DNA of 64,000 nucleotides from Gonocerus acuteangulatus (taxonomy: Eukaryota; Arthropoda; Insecta; Hemiptera; Coreidae). The notes below the pieces were generated by a model. The model was not told the DNA's origin. It saw nothing but the letters and a program-made list of their open reading frames with translations, and ran no database searches. The DNA is taken from the NCBI GenBank assembly GCA_946811695.1, contig OX328125.1:104256176-104320175 (forward strand), written 5' to 3'. Shown piece after piece: positions 22,693 to 35,605 of this stretch (the first letter of the stretch is position 1; each line of letters starts with the position of its first letter). The position numbers and the translations under genes are program-made.

Positions 22693-23029
22693 ATTATAAT
22701 ATAAACGAAAGATAATAAAATCGAGGAAAATAAAACTAAGGTAAAATATTTCATGTTTCAAATTTTTTTTTTCTACTTTTATGAAGTTAGTTTTATTTTT
22801 TTAATTATCAAGTGTTGCTCTCAAGAATCTCAACGCACTCAGGTTCAATTCACGGTCATTTCCAAATATATCATAGAGAGGAGCATGAATATCCATTTGG
22901 TTCAAAACGGCTTCGTAGGCTCTGCATTCTGTGAAAATATCTTTAGTAGAAATATCTTCACCTCAAACTGTTCATTCCGTCCTCGAAAATGCTGTTTAAA
23001 TTAATAAGTGGCCTAATGAATCAGGCTCA

Positions 23030-23180
23030 TATATTATTGAACGCTCTTTTCTGTCAACAACGTGGATCAATAATGACTCATAGCTTAAAGGTAAGTAGGT
23101 AGATGGCAGCAGGGCGCAGAGCCAAGCCACGTGGACGGTAACTGTCAAAACATCATGTTCGGATAGAAATGACAAGCAGA
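23030..23180. repeat. Dispersed repeat G, copy 1
   Basis: Shares TATTGAACGCTCTTTTCTG, GATCAATAATGACT, a TAGATGGCAGC-like string, CACGTGGACGGTAACTGTC, AAAACATCATGTTCGG and ATGACAAGCA with 30150-30290. Type unknown; ends not defined. Confidence 0.6.
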
Positions 23181-23204
23181 TTATAGCAGATTAACTGATT
23201 TTTT

Positions 23205-23493
23205 CCCTTACGTCTCCTCTTTTGCTTCATAGGGAAGAAACCCGCTTATGAAGTTGACCTTATGGCGTAGGTTACGAAATACATTTTGTATAGTTTCTCT
23301 AACGTAGGGGAACGAATGAATTCACTTTCAAGGCGAGATCAGTAACCGTTTTCGAAAAAATCGAATAAAACTAGTTTTTCTAACTAATTTTCCGTTTGGG
23401 TACTTGTAATCACTCAATTCACTTGAAATATTTTCTAAGTGTTCTAAATTCTTTTAAAAACTATTTGACAGATTACGACATATATGCAGCCAA

Positions 23494-23560
<67 letters not shown>
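23205..23560 (+). mobile_element. Diverged family A-like element with (TA)n
   Basis: TAGGGAAGAAACCCGCTTAT and GAAGTTGACCTTATGGC correspond to the family A 5' region, followed by GAACGAATGAATTCACTTTC and GTAACCGTTTTCGAAAAAAT from the body, then a (TA)n tract at 23498-23557. The order and missing ends show a rearranged old copy. Confidence 0.55.
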
Positions 23561-23561
<1 letters not shown>

Positions 23562-24005
23562 ACATCAGAAAATTAGTTCACAAACTATTGAGGTTTATAC
23601 ATTCATTCACTATTTAAAGGCATGACAACTTAAAATTACTAAATATAAACATAAACAAGACAGATACACTTTACAACGTTTCAATTAGTTTTTAAGTTTT
23701 TTTTGTTCTTGTAAATAACTGAACGCCTAGTTGTATTTATTTAATGAGCTTAGCAACGAAGGCGATTTGCTCTAATTTAAACAAAGATCTTACATAGCAA
23801 ATTTACATATTGATATTTGACATAAAACATAAAGAAGTATGAACAAAAATTAAACAAAACAAAAAAAAAAAAAGTGATTTTACGTACATAGTATGTAAAA
23901 CAAGCATTGACAGCTGTGTTATTCTTTTTCCCTTTTGTTCCTATAATAAAAATATCTAATCACAGCAATTAGAAAACTGTACAATCTATAAAAAGAAAAC
24001 CGTTT

Positions 24006-26330
24006 CTACTTTTTCATGAATTGTTCTTGTTTTGCTTTGGGTTTCAAAGGTTCTTTTTTCCCCGTAGCAGGTATTTTTTGAGTTGTCCGAAGTCCACCTG
24101 TGCATGTAGAGTTCCTTTTCTGTTCTTTTGCAGCTTTCAGAGAATTCACTAATGCCTCAGCATCGTGTTCTTCTCTTCCTTCTGTCCCTATCTTCCTTTC
24201 TTCAATACTCGGATTAGCTCTACTTGGAGTCTCAAATTCAGCTGCTCCGTCAATATGGAAATCGGAAATTGTAGACAAAGCCTCCTCTAGATTTTCCATC
24301 CTTTTCATTCATAATTTTCTGCAGAGTTCAATAAATCGCTCAAATCATCTTCTTTTCGTATATCACCTTTACTTTTATTTTCGTTTTCCTCTGGCACCTG
24401 TTTCACTATTCCAGGAAGGAAATTTTGACGTCGGTTTTCTACGAATATTAGACTTTGCTCGGGTGCTGAACTGTGAGAAATATGTATCAATTCTTCAGGT
24501 TTTTGAGTCAGTACGGGGGATTTGTTAATAGAAGTATTCTTCTTTTCTAAAGCTTGGTGTTTTTCAGACTTACCATGGTCTAGTGAATTATCCGACTTAG
24601 TTTTATGTGCTTCAGGACATGCATTTGCTATATGATGACCTTTGCATATAATACAGCTGACGTTTTCAGAACTAAAGAATATTTTCCAGGGTTTTCCTTC
24701 AACTGTGAAAATTAGAGCCCGGAAGTTAGGCATTTATTTTTGGGTGAAATAGGCAGGCAAAAAGGCACTTAAAATACTGAAAATAGGCAGTACTGTAATT
24801 AAAATAGGCATTTATTAGGAGTGAAGGCAAAGAGGAACCTTACTCATTAATGATGAAAATATGTATTTTAAATACTCATTCATTTCTTTATAACCAACTA
24901 GCTGTTACCCGGCGTGCCATGCTACGCCTACTTTCTGCTTCCATAAAATCAAAAATAAATTAGGAACCCCGTTCATTGTTTCGAACCCGTGACCTCCGAA
25001 CTGTGAGTCATAAACGATTTAAACATAGCCTATGGCTCTATGGGACGATTTTAACATGGCCTACGAGACTTCCCGGACCTACCAGTATTCCAAGTTTGGT
25101 CAAAATGTGTGGATTTGTATAAGGAACAAACGGACAAACAGTCACAAAAGTGATTTTTTATATATAAATAAATAAATAGATTTATCACAGAATTATTGTA
25201 CTTAATCTCAAGGGAATTACTTCCCTTGTTACAAGCAACAACAAGATGCTTTTTCAAAGTATCAACTGTTATAGACCTTCTCAGAAAAAATGTTTTTCAT
25301 CATGGCAAAACTTCCTCTGCATTATCTTATCATTTCGAAATCCGGAATACCAGGTAATTACATATTGTCAGAGCAAAAGGGCTGTGAGGAAGGAGATGTG
25401 ACTTATTTCTCTCATCCTCTCTCATTCCTGATATTCATTATGCTTGTGCATTCCTTCTACTAAGGAAGGTTCTGTTATTTACGGAGGTTAAATCCATGGG
25501 TGGGAAAATAAGCTTTCGAATAGATATTTGTGACGGCAATTTGTAATTTAATTTGTGCAAACTTTTTTGTCTTCGATGAACGGAAATTCATTATGTGCTT
25601 TTTAAAATGTTTGTATCGCAGAAAAAAATTGCATAACAAGGAAAAAAGGCAAAAATAGGCAACGGAAGCCAAAATAGGCAAAAAGGCAAAATAAAAATTG
25701 TCGCTACACTTCCTAAATGCACGAAAACATATTTATTTCTATCTGATTCTTCTTTTGCCTAACTTCCGGGCTTTAGTGATAACCATTGATGAAGGTAGCT
25801 TTTCAACGCTATCAGGATTGATAAAGACCTTCCTCCTATGACTTAGTACATGAGCTAACCGTGGATCACGGAGGCCAGCTCTTAAACCTATGGCGGGCGA
25901 CACTACTTCAGTTCCTAACTTCTTCAAACCTTCTACGATGGCTTCATTAGGGATAGCTGGGAAAGCATTGGATACAATTATTCTCTTTCCTGGCTCTAAG
26001 AAACGCCTCAATAGAATATCTTGTCCACGAATATTTATATGTCTCTGTTCGTTGACTAGTTCGTCTACTTCAATCTTACTGTCAAAATGTAAGCAAAACC
26101 TTCTGAAATATAGGAAGCAAATTTAATAGTTTTAACATCAACTATATCTGCGAACCTTGATACGTATTCTTCTTGTTTTATCCCCTTTATAGCATTAAAT
26201 ACGACTGCTTTATCGCTAGAGCATAAAGGATGATCTTGTAACTCTGCTACATTGGGGGTTATGTTTACAGTGGTCGCTAAACTTTTGTTAATGATGCACG
26301 TTTTAAAAACGATTCTTTCACTTAGACTTC
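24006..26330 (-). pseudogene. LINE ORF1 (gag-like) pseudogene split by a hAT-like insertion
   Basis: Read on the minus strand, a gag-like ORF1 runs from about 26330 to 24006. The 5' section (to about 26086) contains KAVVFNAIKGIKQEEYVSRF and KFASYISEGFAY. A small frameshift at about 26086 leads into HFDSKIEVDELV, then LRRFLEPGKRIIVSNAFPAI, GLKKLGTEVVSPAIGLRAGL and HVLSHRRKVFINP, an RRM-like nucleic-acid-binding module typical of Jockey/I-type LINE ORF1 proteins. A 1053-bp element (24718-25770) interrupts it. The frame resumes with FRALIFTVEGKPWKIFF and a zinc knuckle CIICKGHHIANAC, one residue shorter than C-x2-C-x4-H-x4-C. A further -1 overlap near 24305 switches to the last frame, ending FMKK. 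ORF1 proteins coat LINE RNA. No ORF2 follows, so this is a dead 5' fragment. Confidence 0.85.
24718..25770. mobile_element. Non-autonomous hAT-like element inserted in gag
   Basis: A perfect 15-bp terminal inverted repeat, CCCGGAAGTTAGGCA at 24718-24732 and its complement at 25756-25770. The flanking 8-mers are AATTAGAG and CTTTAGTG (5 of 8 identical), plausible as a decayed 8-bp hAT duplication. The subterminal regions on both sides repeat AGGCAAAA and ATAGGCA, like transposase-binding motifs of hAT ends. The gag reading continues across it once removed. Inside (about 24895-25160) is a piece of family F. No transposase frame. Confidence 0.75.
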
Positions 26331-27815
26331 ACTTTCTTGAAGAAAAATAATAATATTTTTCTTTAATAAACTATAGGCTTGTACTTTTTACACTCGCGCA
26401 CAGCTGACTGGAACGCCTAGTTAAATACTAAATAAAAAAATATTAAATCGTCTGATATATCGTCTCTGCCATGTCAAACTATTGAATATGAAAAATCTCG
26501 TTTTTAGATTCGGGACTTTGCACTTGGATTGTTGACGACACCTTACATAAATTATCGAATTTTTCAATACATAGATAGAATGGATATATATTGAAATCAT
26601 CATTGTTCCTATTTTTCTCCGATTTGCATATTCGATAGTTTGACATTGTAGGGACGATATGTTGTTCTGTTTTAAATGGTATAGTGTGGTTTGTATGTTC
26701 TACCTCCAGCAACCGGTGTTTGTGGAATAGTCAGTTAGTCACGTTTTTTTGCATTCTGTGATTATATGATTAATTGCCAAATATATATTTCAATGTGTGC
26801 ACATTGGTTTGTCTTTTTTCTCGATGAGGTTATTATGTGTTTGTCTATTCTTGTCATAGTGTATATGTCATTATTATATTTTTTTGTGATTATTTTGTAT
26901 TTTTGATTTATAGACAATGATGTATCGAAAAAGGCGAGTACAGAAATTGTCCAATGACAAAGTTCTGTTTTCAAGTTGTTCCTTTTGCTTGATTGTCTTA
27001 CTGGCGTACTTAGTCCAATATACCCTTGCCTAGGTAGCAATAATAGTGTAAATGCCATTTTAAATAAGTCGATTCAAGAAGAAGACGATAAAGCTTGACT
27101 AAAACGTAAAGAAAAAATTATTATAAAAATGCCATCTCGAAGATTTATAAATTCATGAATCTATTGAGTAGAATTGAGCCGTAACAACTGGGCAATTTAG
27201 ATTGCTGAAGCCGCTTTTCTCAGCTTTGTCGAGCTATCAGAGAAGAAAAAAAAGGGAAAAACCTCTTGGATAACCTCCAAAGGATTCGATAGATGCCATC
27301 TGAATAATTCGAAGGTTTATCTCCTCGTCTCGGGATGAAAACCGCTGAAAGCCATCCTAGCGGCTATTTCCGCAAACACAATCTCCTATGCGGCTGGCAT
27401 ATTCTTTCTGGGCTCGATACGCCATTTATGAAGGAACCGCAGACGATGGAAACCTTAATCCGTTCTATTATTTCCTTATTTTTTTTTTTGTTCTTCCGAG
27501 CCATTGTGGTTAGTTATTGGCTTACAAAAATAGTTCTTCAGTTCCTTTTTACTTAATTCTTTGCCTGACTCTTTACACAAATATGGAAATTCTCGTTATA
27601 TTGCGAATGTCAAAAAAACAACAACAAACAAACACTCCATACCTTGATTAATTTCCCACATGTTTCACGTACTTCTGGTACCACTTCAGGGGAACGTGTT
27701 ATAAGTACAAAAACTTACAGCTCCAATTTGTGCAGGAGAACCTTCTATTAGTAGCGCCAAATCGGAACTCAACAAAATATGCAGCAAAAGAGCATCAGAC
27801 ACACAGGGAACAATT
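26331..27815. other. AT-rich interval, nothing recognised
   Basis: Upstream flank of the gag pseudogene and further DNA without repeats recognised in this window. Frames of 60-105 codons exist but none has family motifs. Possible 5' UTR of the LINE near 26331-26700 cannot be shown. Confidence 0.4.
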
Positions 27816-27819
27816 ATTT

Positions 27820-27999
27820 ATTCCAAATATTATAGTCTTCTGGTATTGGCCGTGTCACAAAATTCTTTGCCGACGTTTCGCTAGTCATACTGCCAGCTTC
27901 CTCAGACAAAGCCCTGAGGAAGTTGGCAGTATGACTAGCGAAACGTCGGCAAAGAAGTTTGTGACAAGGTCAATACCAGAAGACTATAACATTTGTAAT
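27820..27999. repeat. Large near-perfect palindrome with Penelope-type tail motif
   Basis: Arms 27830-27905 and 27914-27989 are almost exactly inverse (few mismatches, such as GGCCGTG/CAAGGTC) around an 8-base loop, and similarity extends some 10 bases outward. Each arm reads CTGAGGAAGTTGGCAGTATG, ACTAGCGAAACGTCGGC. CTGAGGA...GAAACGTCG is the layout of Penelope-like element ends, which carry hammerhead ribozymes, although the middle stem here is imperfect. This may be two element tails joined head to head. Confidence 0.8.
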
Positions 28000-28142
28000 G
28001 ATTCGGACCGTGGAAACCTACGAGTTAATTATTTATTCATTTATTGAGAGTTTTTTTTTTTTTAACTTTTAGCGATTAACGGGAACAAATAAGGATACTG
28101 AAACTGATAATTGATTTTTTTTTTTGCCTTGCGCCTATGGGG

Positions 28143-28388
28143 GCACCTATATTGGACCCGATCCTATCCGATAACCACCGACTGTCGAGAGAATAACAAA
28201 CACATGCATCTCAATGGAGGTGCCTACATTGGTCCCGACCCGGCCCGATCCGATCCTATGGCGACGTATTCTCGGCCGTTCCAACTTGTTTCTAGACCGA
28301 TTTCGGACTGACGAAGCAAAATTGCACCAAAGTACATATTTGTGTTTCAAAAAGGTTTACAGCCTCTACACGTTAACCAATTTCAATG

Positions 28389-28448
<60 letters not shown>

Positions 28449-28811
28449 GAAATCTAATGAAATTTAGAACAACTTTGTCAATGTACATTTTTGTTTTTTG
28501 TTTCCCTTGTTTTTGTATTTACATTGAAACATGTTTATAACCATTCAATGCTTTTAACCTTCCAATGTTTATAACCTTCTAATGCTTATAACCATCTAGC
28601 TACCTATCTTATAAATAATTTTAAAATATGAATACTAATGCTTCTCTTTCCTCCAACATTCAACCTAATCGAAGGTTTGTATGCTTATTAGGTGGTATTC
28701 CTTAAATTAATGACTCATTTCACTTCACTATGAGGTCATTGCTGACGAGCTGTGACTAAATCGGATCGGATCGGATCGGATTAGGAGAAATATGGGTCTA
28801 AATTAGGTGCA
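28143..28811 (+). mobile_element. Family D element with internal poly(T)
   Basis: Left end GCACCTATATTGGACCCGAT, right end complementary in pattern (GGGTCTAAATTAGGTGC). GATCC/CGGAT repeats flank both ends, and a second block, GGTGCCTACATTGGTCCCGA, lies inside. A T tract of about 54 bases (28391-28444) sits centrally; the inverse copy at 49365-49980 has a matching A tract. No transposase frame; superfamily unknown. The GC content at the ends contrasts with the AT-rich centre. Confidence 0.7.
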
Positions 28812-29444
28812 GCCTATAACGAGAAGTCTTATATTAGAGGAAAAGGTTAGGCTAGGTATTAAGTACAAAACAAATTTGAAACTATAATTGTAAGCCAAGA
28901 TTGCAGATTTACAGACTTTTAATGATATTAAAACCATAATTAGCGGCACACTTGAGTGTAGAAATTCTGGGTTCAAATTCTGGCAAATTAAATTTTCTAT
29001 AAAATGAAAATTTAAACAAATCCACCACGAAGGGGCCGCATAACTAAGCACCCATCTAAGCAGGTTACTTTGTAATGATCAGAAATATGCTTAAACTAAA
29101 TGGAAAATTTATTTAACCATTTTACTCATCAATCCAGAAAAATATATAATAAATCTCTTAGGCGAATTATATATGAACTCCTGTGTTAGTGAAGTATGTC
29201 CAATCCGTAGTCGAGTGAGAACTACTCTTGTAGTTTCTTTTCTCCAGTTTGTCATTAATTAAGCAAATGGAAACCAGCGTAAAAAAGCAGATATGAATAA
29301 GAATCTAAAAAATCCTGATGATTCTGACTAATTGAAAATTTCTCGAAATTAATTCTATTATCATGAGGTGTAGATAGTCAGCCTTCGAGGTGATAAGCAA
29401 TCAGGGAATAGTTGGGATTCGGCTAATAAAACATCAATACGATT
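28812..29444. other. AT-rich interval, nothing recognised
   Basis: No shared repeat or credible gene seen; the 82-codon minus frame at 28803-29051 shows no family motif. Confidence 0.45.
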
Positions 29445-29520
29445 TTTTTTTTTTTTTTTTTTTTAAATCTGTATTAAGGACGTTTTGGCTACTCTTTGGT
29501 AGCCTTCGTCAGCTAAAAGA
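29445..29520 (-). mobile_element. Penelope-type tail fragment with hammerhead-like core
   Basis: On the minus strand CTGACGA (29506-29512), then GGCTAC...GTAGCC forming a perfect 6-bp stem over a short loop, then CAAAACGTCC (AAAAC at 29482-29486). This is the conserved order CUGANGA, stem II, GAAAC of a hammerhead ribozyme with the G of GAAA mutated. Followed on that strand by TTAATACAGATTT and an A tract. No coding part of a Penelope element is adjacent. Confidence 0.6.
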
Positions 29521-30149
29521 CAAAAGCAAATAAAATACGTAAATAATAAACAGAAAAAAAAGTTATCCAATAAAGACAAATGATACATCTATACATACAA
29601 ATCAATATTTTGTTGTTAAATTATAAGTGAAAAATAGTTATTTTCTAGAACTTAGGTCTAGAAAATCATAAAAAACATTTGAACATATGACATTTTATTG
29701 ATGATAAAAACAATGCATGAAAACATTATAAAACAATTATATAATACATTCATCATTAATAAAAACTCAATAAATTAATTATCAAAATATAAACACTAAT
29801 TGATTGCCTTTTAAGGCACACGAGCTTTTTTTTCTTTGTTCTCTTTAATCAGTCCGTTCAAGCTATTACAGACCAACTCCCTTAAAAGTACTGCCTGGAC
29901 ATTCACTCGCTCCCATGAATGTGGTGATCTGGTCTCCGGTGCTCCACCCTGTAGAAAGCAGGTCACCGCATAGTTACACTTCTTGTCTTCCTTCAAGCCC
30001 TAGGATATTCTTAGGCTGTTTTACACTTAACCTGTTCACTCCCTTTCAATAGTACTGTTATAAAAATTGTGAGTTCGAAGCGAATTTAGTTAAGAACAAC
30101 TTCGGGGATGATCGGTAAAGTTTAGATAAGTAGTTTTATGAATCACACT
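29521..30149. other. AT-rich interval, nothing recognised
   Basis: It includes a modest GC-richer patch (29815-30000) with a 61-codon minus frame that matches no known family. Confidence 0.4.
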
Positions 30150-30290
30150 GATATAATATTGAACGCTCTTTTTTGCTACCTGCAGAGATCAATAATAACT
30201 TGAAGTTCATTATGTAGATGACAGCTGGAAAGCCAGCGCACGTGGGCGGTAAATGTCAAAACAGCATGTTCGGGCAGGTAGTGACAAACA
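30150..30290. repeat. Dispersed repeat G, copy 2
   Basis: Parallel to 23030-23180: ATATTGAACGCTCTTTT, GATCAATAATAACT, GTAGATGACAGCTGG, CGCACGTGGGCGGTAAATGT, CAAAACAGCATGTTCGG. Same orientation. Confidence 0.6.
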
Positions 30291-30725
30291 ATTAAAGGAG
30301 TGAAATATATGTACATAGCTGACAATATGTTTACTTAGTCCTTATTGCTTGAGTGATGAGATATGAGTATGTTTTTTTCGCTACTGGTCCAAAAGTCAAC
30401 AAGTAAAATATTATTTTATATAAAAATAAAACTTTTATTCCTCACATCTTTCAAACCAACAATTGTATAACTTGTCTTCCTCGTAGCCCTAAGCTATTCT
30501 TAGTGTGTTTAATATTTAGCATGTTTTCTCTCATTTTGCAGTAAACAAACTAGTGACGCCGAACCAATGAATCAATCCGAAAGTGCCGCGAGAAATAGGT
30601 ACAATTTATAAATCACATACCAGGAAAATCATCCGGCCTAAAAGCGCTATCATCAACAAAAATGGCCAAGTTTTAATAAATATTCGCAAGAAAACACTTT
30701 GTCTAAAACAGAACATCAAGTGCGC

Positions 30726-30905
30726 CAGTGTGATCACTTAACACTCCATGCCAAGGGTCACGGGCTCGATTCCCACCAGGGGTGGTGACTTTTCTTTGGA
30801 AAAAAGACCAGGCATCAGCCCATTCTGGCTAGAAAAGGATGGTGACCTATAGATAAGCCGTCCTCAAAATCTGAGTTAATTATATTGGAGGTTGACATTT
30901 AAATA
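30726..30905 (+). mobile_element. SINE family S-C, copy 1 (head-truncated)
   Basis: It shares ACACTCCATGCCAAGGGTCA, a B-box-like GGGCTCGATTCCCACC, GGGTGGTGACTTTTCTTT, TCTGGCTAGAAAAGGATGG and GGTGACCTATAGATAAGCCG with the fuller copy at 56219-56427. The A box is partly missing. It ends in ACATTTAAATAAATA. Confidence 0.8.
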
Positions 30906-30928
30906 AATATATAACTACCTATTTCATT

Positions 30929-32450
<1,522 letters not shown>

Positions 32451-32782
32451 TTTTTTTTATGTATACCTTTTAATTTCGGACTGAGACTGAATTTTTATGT
32501 ATAATTCTGTATGGAGACCATCACTATGGTTGCGAGACTCTAAAATAAATAAATAAAAATACAATTTCATGTTACATAGAAAGTTTTGGGGCATATTTTC
32601 AGATATTTTCATTGAAGCGAAAATTAGCTGTGACATGTTTATTACCATTCCCTTTTCTTTTATTCTCAAAGCTCTCAATGAAAATTTAAAATTTTTAAAT
32701 AGTTAAAACAAAGAAAAAATTAGGAGAATATGAATTTAAGGCACCAATCGCTACATGTTTGAATGTAAAATATTTATATTAT

Positions 32783-33200
32783 ATAGCTGTTACCCAGTGA
32801 CTCCATGCTACACCTACTTTCTTTCTATGACTCTCCCCGTATCAAGATATACTTGATACCTAGTTGTCTATACCCAGTTAGGAAAATCGGTCAAACGATG
32901 TGAATTTGTTTTAGTTCGTAATGATACCCGGCAGAGGCCAGCACAACAGCAGTTCAACTAACTGCCCACAGAGGCCAGTAGTTGTCGATTCAAAATGGCC
33001 ATCACAATCTGAATGGTTGAGTGTAGCCAATTTTTCTTGAACAAAACTTTTGACCTTTTGACCAAATTTTGAAATTTGACCTAGCCTAGGAGATTTCTCG
33101 TATCAAGACCTACCTGTGTGCCAAGTTTGGTCAAAATCGGTCAAACGGTGTAGATTTGTATAAGGAACAAACAAGCAAACAAAAAACAGACCGTCACGTA

Positions 33201-33262
<62 letters not shown>
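32783..33262 (+). mobile_element. Family F element ending in (TA)n
   Basis: It begins AGCTGTTACCCAGTGACTCC-ATGCTACACCTACTTTC, contains AGGCCAGTAGTTGTCGATTC, AAAATGGCCATCACAATCTG and TGCCAAGTTTGGTCAAAATC-GGTCAAACGG, and ends in AACAAACAAGCAAACAAAAA and (TA)n (33201-33260). An inverted copy lies at 50010-50470, with pieces at 24895-25160 and 60915-61075. The type is unknown. The CTAGCTGTTACCC start and the CCAAGTTTGGTCAAAATCGG phrase are common in arthropod repeats. Confidence 0.65.
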
Positions 33263-33263
<1 letters not shown>

Positions 33264-33402
33264 TAAGAGTTTTTAATTATCTTTTCCAACGTGTCGGATT
33301 TCTTGTCATGTATAGACACTTGTGAAATGTCTTACATAAGGAACCTGTGATTAAATAAGAATAATCCTGTCTGCCTTGAATATTGTATTAATATCTCGTA
33401 TT

Positions 33403-33548
33403 GGGTCTCCCGTGGTATAGTGGCTAACACCTTGAGTTGTCAAGGGGGTTCGATTCCGGTGCGGAGCAGAGATTTTTCTCATTTCATGGCCCGCTTAGAA
33501 AATTGCCTGCTGTACCATTAGATAGCCCGGCGCTAAAGTCGGTGTGCC

Positions 33549-33632
<84 letters not shown>
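33403..33632 (+). mobile_element. SINE S-A with an 82-base poly(A)
   Basis: GGGTCTCCCGTGGTATAGTG head (A box), GGTTCGATTCCGG (B box), a body and GGCGCTAAAGTCGGTGTGCCG tail, then an uninterrupted A tract at 33551-33632. The long pure A tail suggests recent insertion, although tracts can expand later. Frames across the tract give Lys or Phe runs and are not genes. Confidence 0.88.
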
Positions 33633-33640
<8 letters not shown>

Positions 33641-33676
33641 TTATTTCGTTTAGAGCCTTCTGCTCAAATTCAGGAA

Positions 33677-34061
33677 CATAAATATGCTTTAGGTCCACCC
33701 GACAAACCTATGTAATGTATTGTATAACATACAGTCTTCTTTTTTGGCCACTGCGCATGCGCGAACGGCAGCAGACACTTTCTTGTGACACACACTGTCT
33801 TCTTTTTAGTACATCGCCAGGCCACTACGCCTTCGCGAATGCCAGCAGACACTTTTTTGTGACACATACATTCTTCTTTTTCGTACATCGCCACTGCGAA
33901 TGCGCGGGCGCCAGCGGACACATTCTTTGTGACACATACATTCTTCTTTTTCGTACATGGCCACTGCGAATGCGCGAACGACACTGCGCATACGTGAACG
34001 CCAGTGGACACTTTTTTGTAACGTTTTTTTCCAGTTTAGTCACCGCTAAAGCATATTTATG
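33677..34061. mobile_element. TIR element with tandem internal repeats
   Basis: A perfect 16-bp inverted repeat, CATAAATATGCTTTAG (33677-33692) and CTAAAGCATATTTATG (34046-34061). The interior has four to five diverged units of about 65-85 bases, each with a GCGCATGCGC- or GCGAATGCGC-type core, a CCAGCGGACAC-like part, TTTTTTGTGACACATAC and TTCTTCTTTTTCGTACAT. A relative at 47503-47652 contains only one unit. Several frames cross it because the units are open, but they encode only the repeat. Confidence 0.78.
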
Positions 34062-34318
34062 CTAAAATATATCACGTATTTTCAGACTATGAAATTATTT
34101 GTTCAAGTGAGTGGTAAAATGGTCGTACATTCGTCGCCCTAGAGAATTCTGTAATATTGCTGTAAACGAGGTTTCGAAAGCTTAAAAGCCCTTTTAAACA
34201 ATGACATATGTCCGCGCCGAGTCAATTTACCCAACCTACCTGCTCCATTTATTAAACTAATTGCCGCTGTAAAATCATTTATGATAGCCCGAGTTATATT
34301 TCATTTGTACAAATGTTT

Positions 34319-34624
34319 ATTTTTTTTTTTAATTGTTCTTGAATGAATGAATGTAAATTTATTATTTCATACGTACATATATATATACAAATATAAAAAG
34401 AGAATAATAAAACAATTTACTTAGGCTTGGACATTGTCCATCAGCGAGAGTGCATACCTATATACATAACTTAATTTCATAGAATAAAAATATACATTTT
34501 GCAAGTTATGGATACCACTTAAGATGGCTATGGATAAAAGAAGAAAAAGAAAAATTAAAATAAATAATTAAACATAAAATGAAATAATAATTAATAAATA
34601 CAGTCATAATAAAATAGACTGAGA

Positions 34625-34679
<55 letters not shown>

Positions 34680-35142
34680 ATAAACAACTTATAAATCAAT
34701 AATTAAATTGAAAAATTAAAAACTGTCGATATTTCCATATATTTTTTAAATATTTATATAAGGTGTCCCAGTTGTTTCCGTTCAGAATCTGCTTGACTTC
34801 TTCAAGGGTGAGTAGGTCCTTTTCGTAGTGCGCTCTCCTGAATTCCTTCATTATCGGACATCTCGCGAGAAATTTCTCCTCCTTGAGATTGCACATGGAG
34901 CAGTGACCACGCCCGTCTGTTCGCCATGGCCTACTGTTTAGATGCAGCATCTCTGTCCTAGCCTTCATGATTAGACGGACTGCATAGAGGGACCTGTCAT
35001 CTGACATGTAGGAAACGGCTGCATCAGTGTGGGCTAACGAATTATAAAGCAGATGATACTGAGAAGATTTACAAGATTCTGTCCATCGCCTCTGCTCCAG
35101 ATTTGCGTTTTTAATTGTTCTTATGTACGATATTTCTCTTTC
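34319..35142 (-). pseudogene. LINE 3' end with C-terminal ORF2 fragment
   Basis: On the minus strand an open frame runs from about 35142 to 34696, starting well upstream of its first ATG: YFEREISYIRTIKNANLEQR, SSQYHLLYNSLAHTDAAVSY, then RLIMKARTEMLHLNSRPWR, a Cys motif CSMCNLKEEKFLARCP, and KQILNGNNWDTLYKYLKNIW. This is the C-terminal domain of insect-type LINE ORF2 (different from the RNase H type at 2059 and 10125). The 3' UTR with GATGGACAATGTCCAAGCC follows, and a T tract at 34320-34330 (an A tail on the minus strand) ends it. RT and endonuclease are missing: 5'-truncated, inactive. Confidence 0.82.
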
Positions 35143-35154
35143 AAAATACGTCGC

Positions 35155-35425
35155 TGGGTGACTTCATCTCCTCCAACATGCCGGTAAATAACACCAGGGG
35201 TCGGTTTCCTAAACCTCAATTTTTGCCCCCCCATCAGAGCCGGCTTCCTCAGGTAGCAAAATGTCACGACATCTGGGATATTTGTTCGACATTTTTCTTT
35301 GAGATAACGAACAAGCATCATGTACCACCTGATGAAGCCGGCTCTAATGCCGGGGAAAAATTGTGGTTTCGGAAATCGCACCGCTAGAGATACACGCCGG
35401 CATGTAGGAGGAGATGGGTACGACG
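35155..35425. repeat. Imperfect inverted repeat of Penelope-type tails
   Basis: Arms of about 110 bases: CTTCATCTCCTCCAACATGC, GAGCCGGCTTCCTCAGG on the left, mirrored by ACCTGATGAAGCCGGCTCTA and CCGGCATGTAGGAGGAGATG on the right. Each arm contains a hammerhead-like start (CTGAGGA on minus at 35246-35252; CTGATGA on plus at 35329-35335). It abuts the LINE fragment and the Penelope-like element. Confidence 0.7.
35329..35358 (+). ncRNA. Hammerhead ribozyme-like core
   Basis: CTGATGA, AG, then CCGGC-TCTAAT-GCCGG (5-bp stem, 6-base loop), then GGGAAA-type closing (GAAA at 35355-35358). This follows the CUGANGA / stem II / GAAA order. Stems I and III are not established by eye, so activity is unproven. 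Confidence 0.5.
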
Positions 35426-35605
35426 ATATTTCTTTGGGAGCATCAGGAAATTGTAAAAAATGTTATTACGATTACTAAATGAAGGGTATTAATTAATAAT
35501 ACCAAACAGGTGAAGAATAACCCTTCAAAAATTTTTCAAACTTTACATTTATTTCTCCATCACAACACTCCATTTATTTGTTAAATAACAAATGCATTAA
35601 GTAAT

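Noticed and set aside
24006..24308. Separate 100-codon protein gene overlapping a 142-codon gene
   Set aside because: Both are pieces of one gag-like LINE ORF1; the overlap is a frameshift.
33437..33698. Poly-Lys and poly-Phe frames (also 28214-28450, 52951-53166)
   Set aside because: They read through SINE A tails or homopolymer tracts.
33670..34065. Frames of 61-116 codons with Cys/His-like repeats (CHKKVSAG and similar) on both strands
   Set aside because: They come from the tandem units of a TIR element; open on both strands and without selection for a frame.
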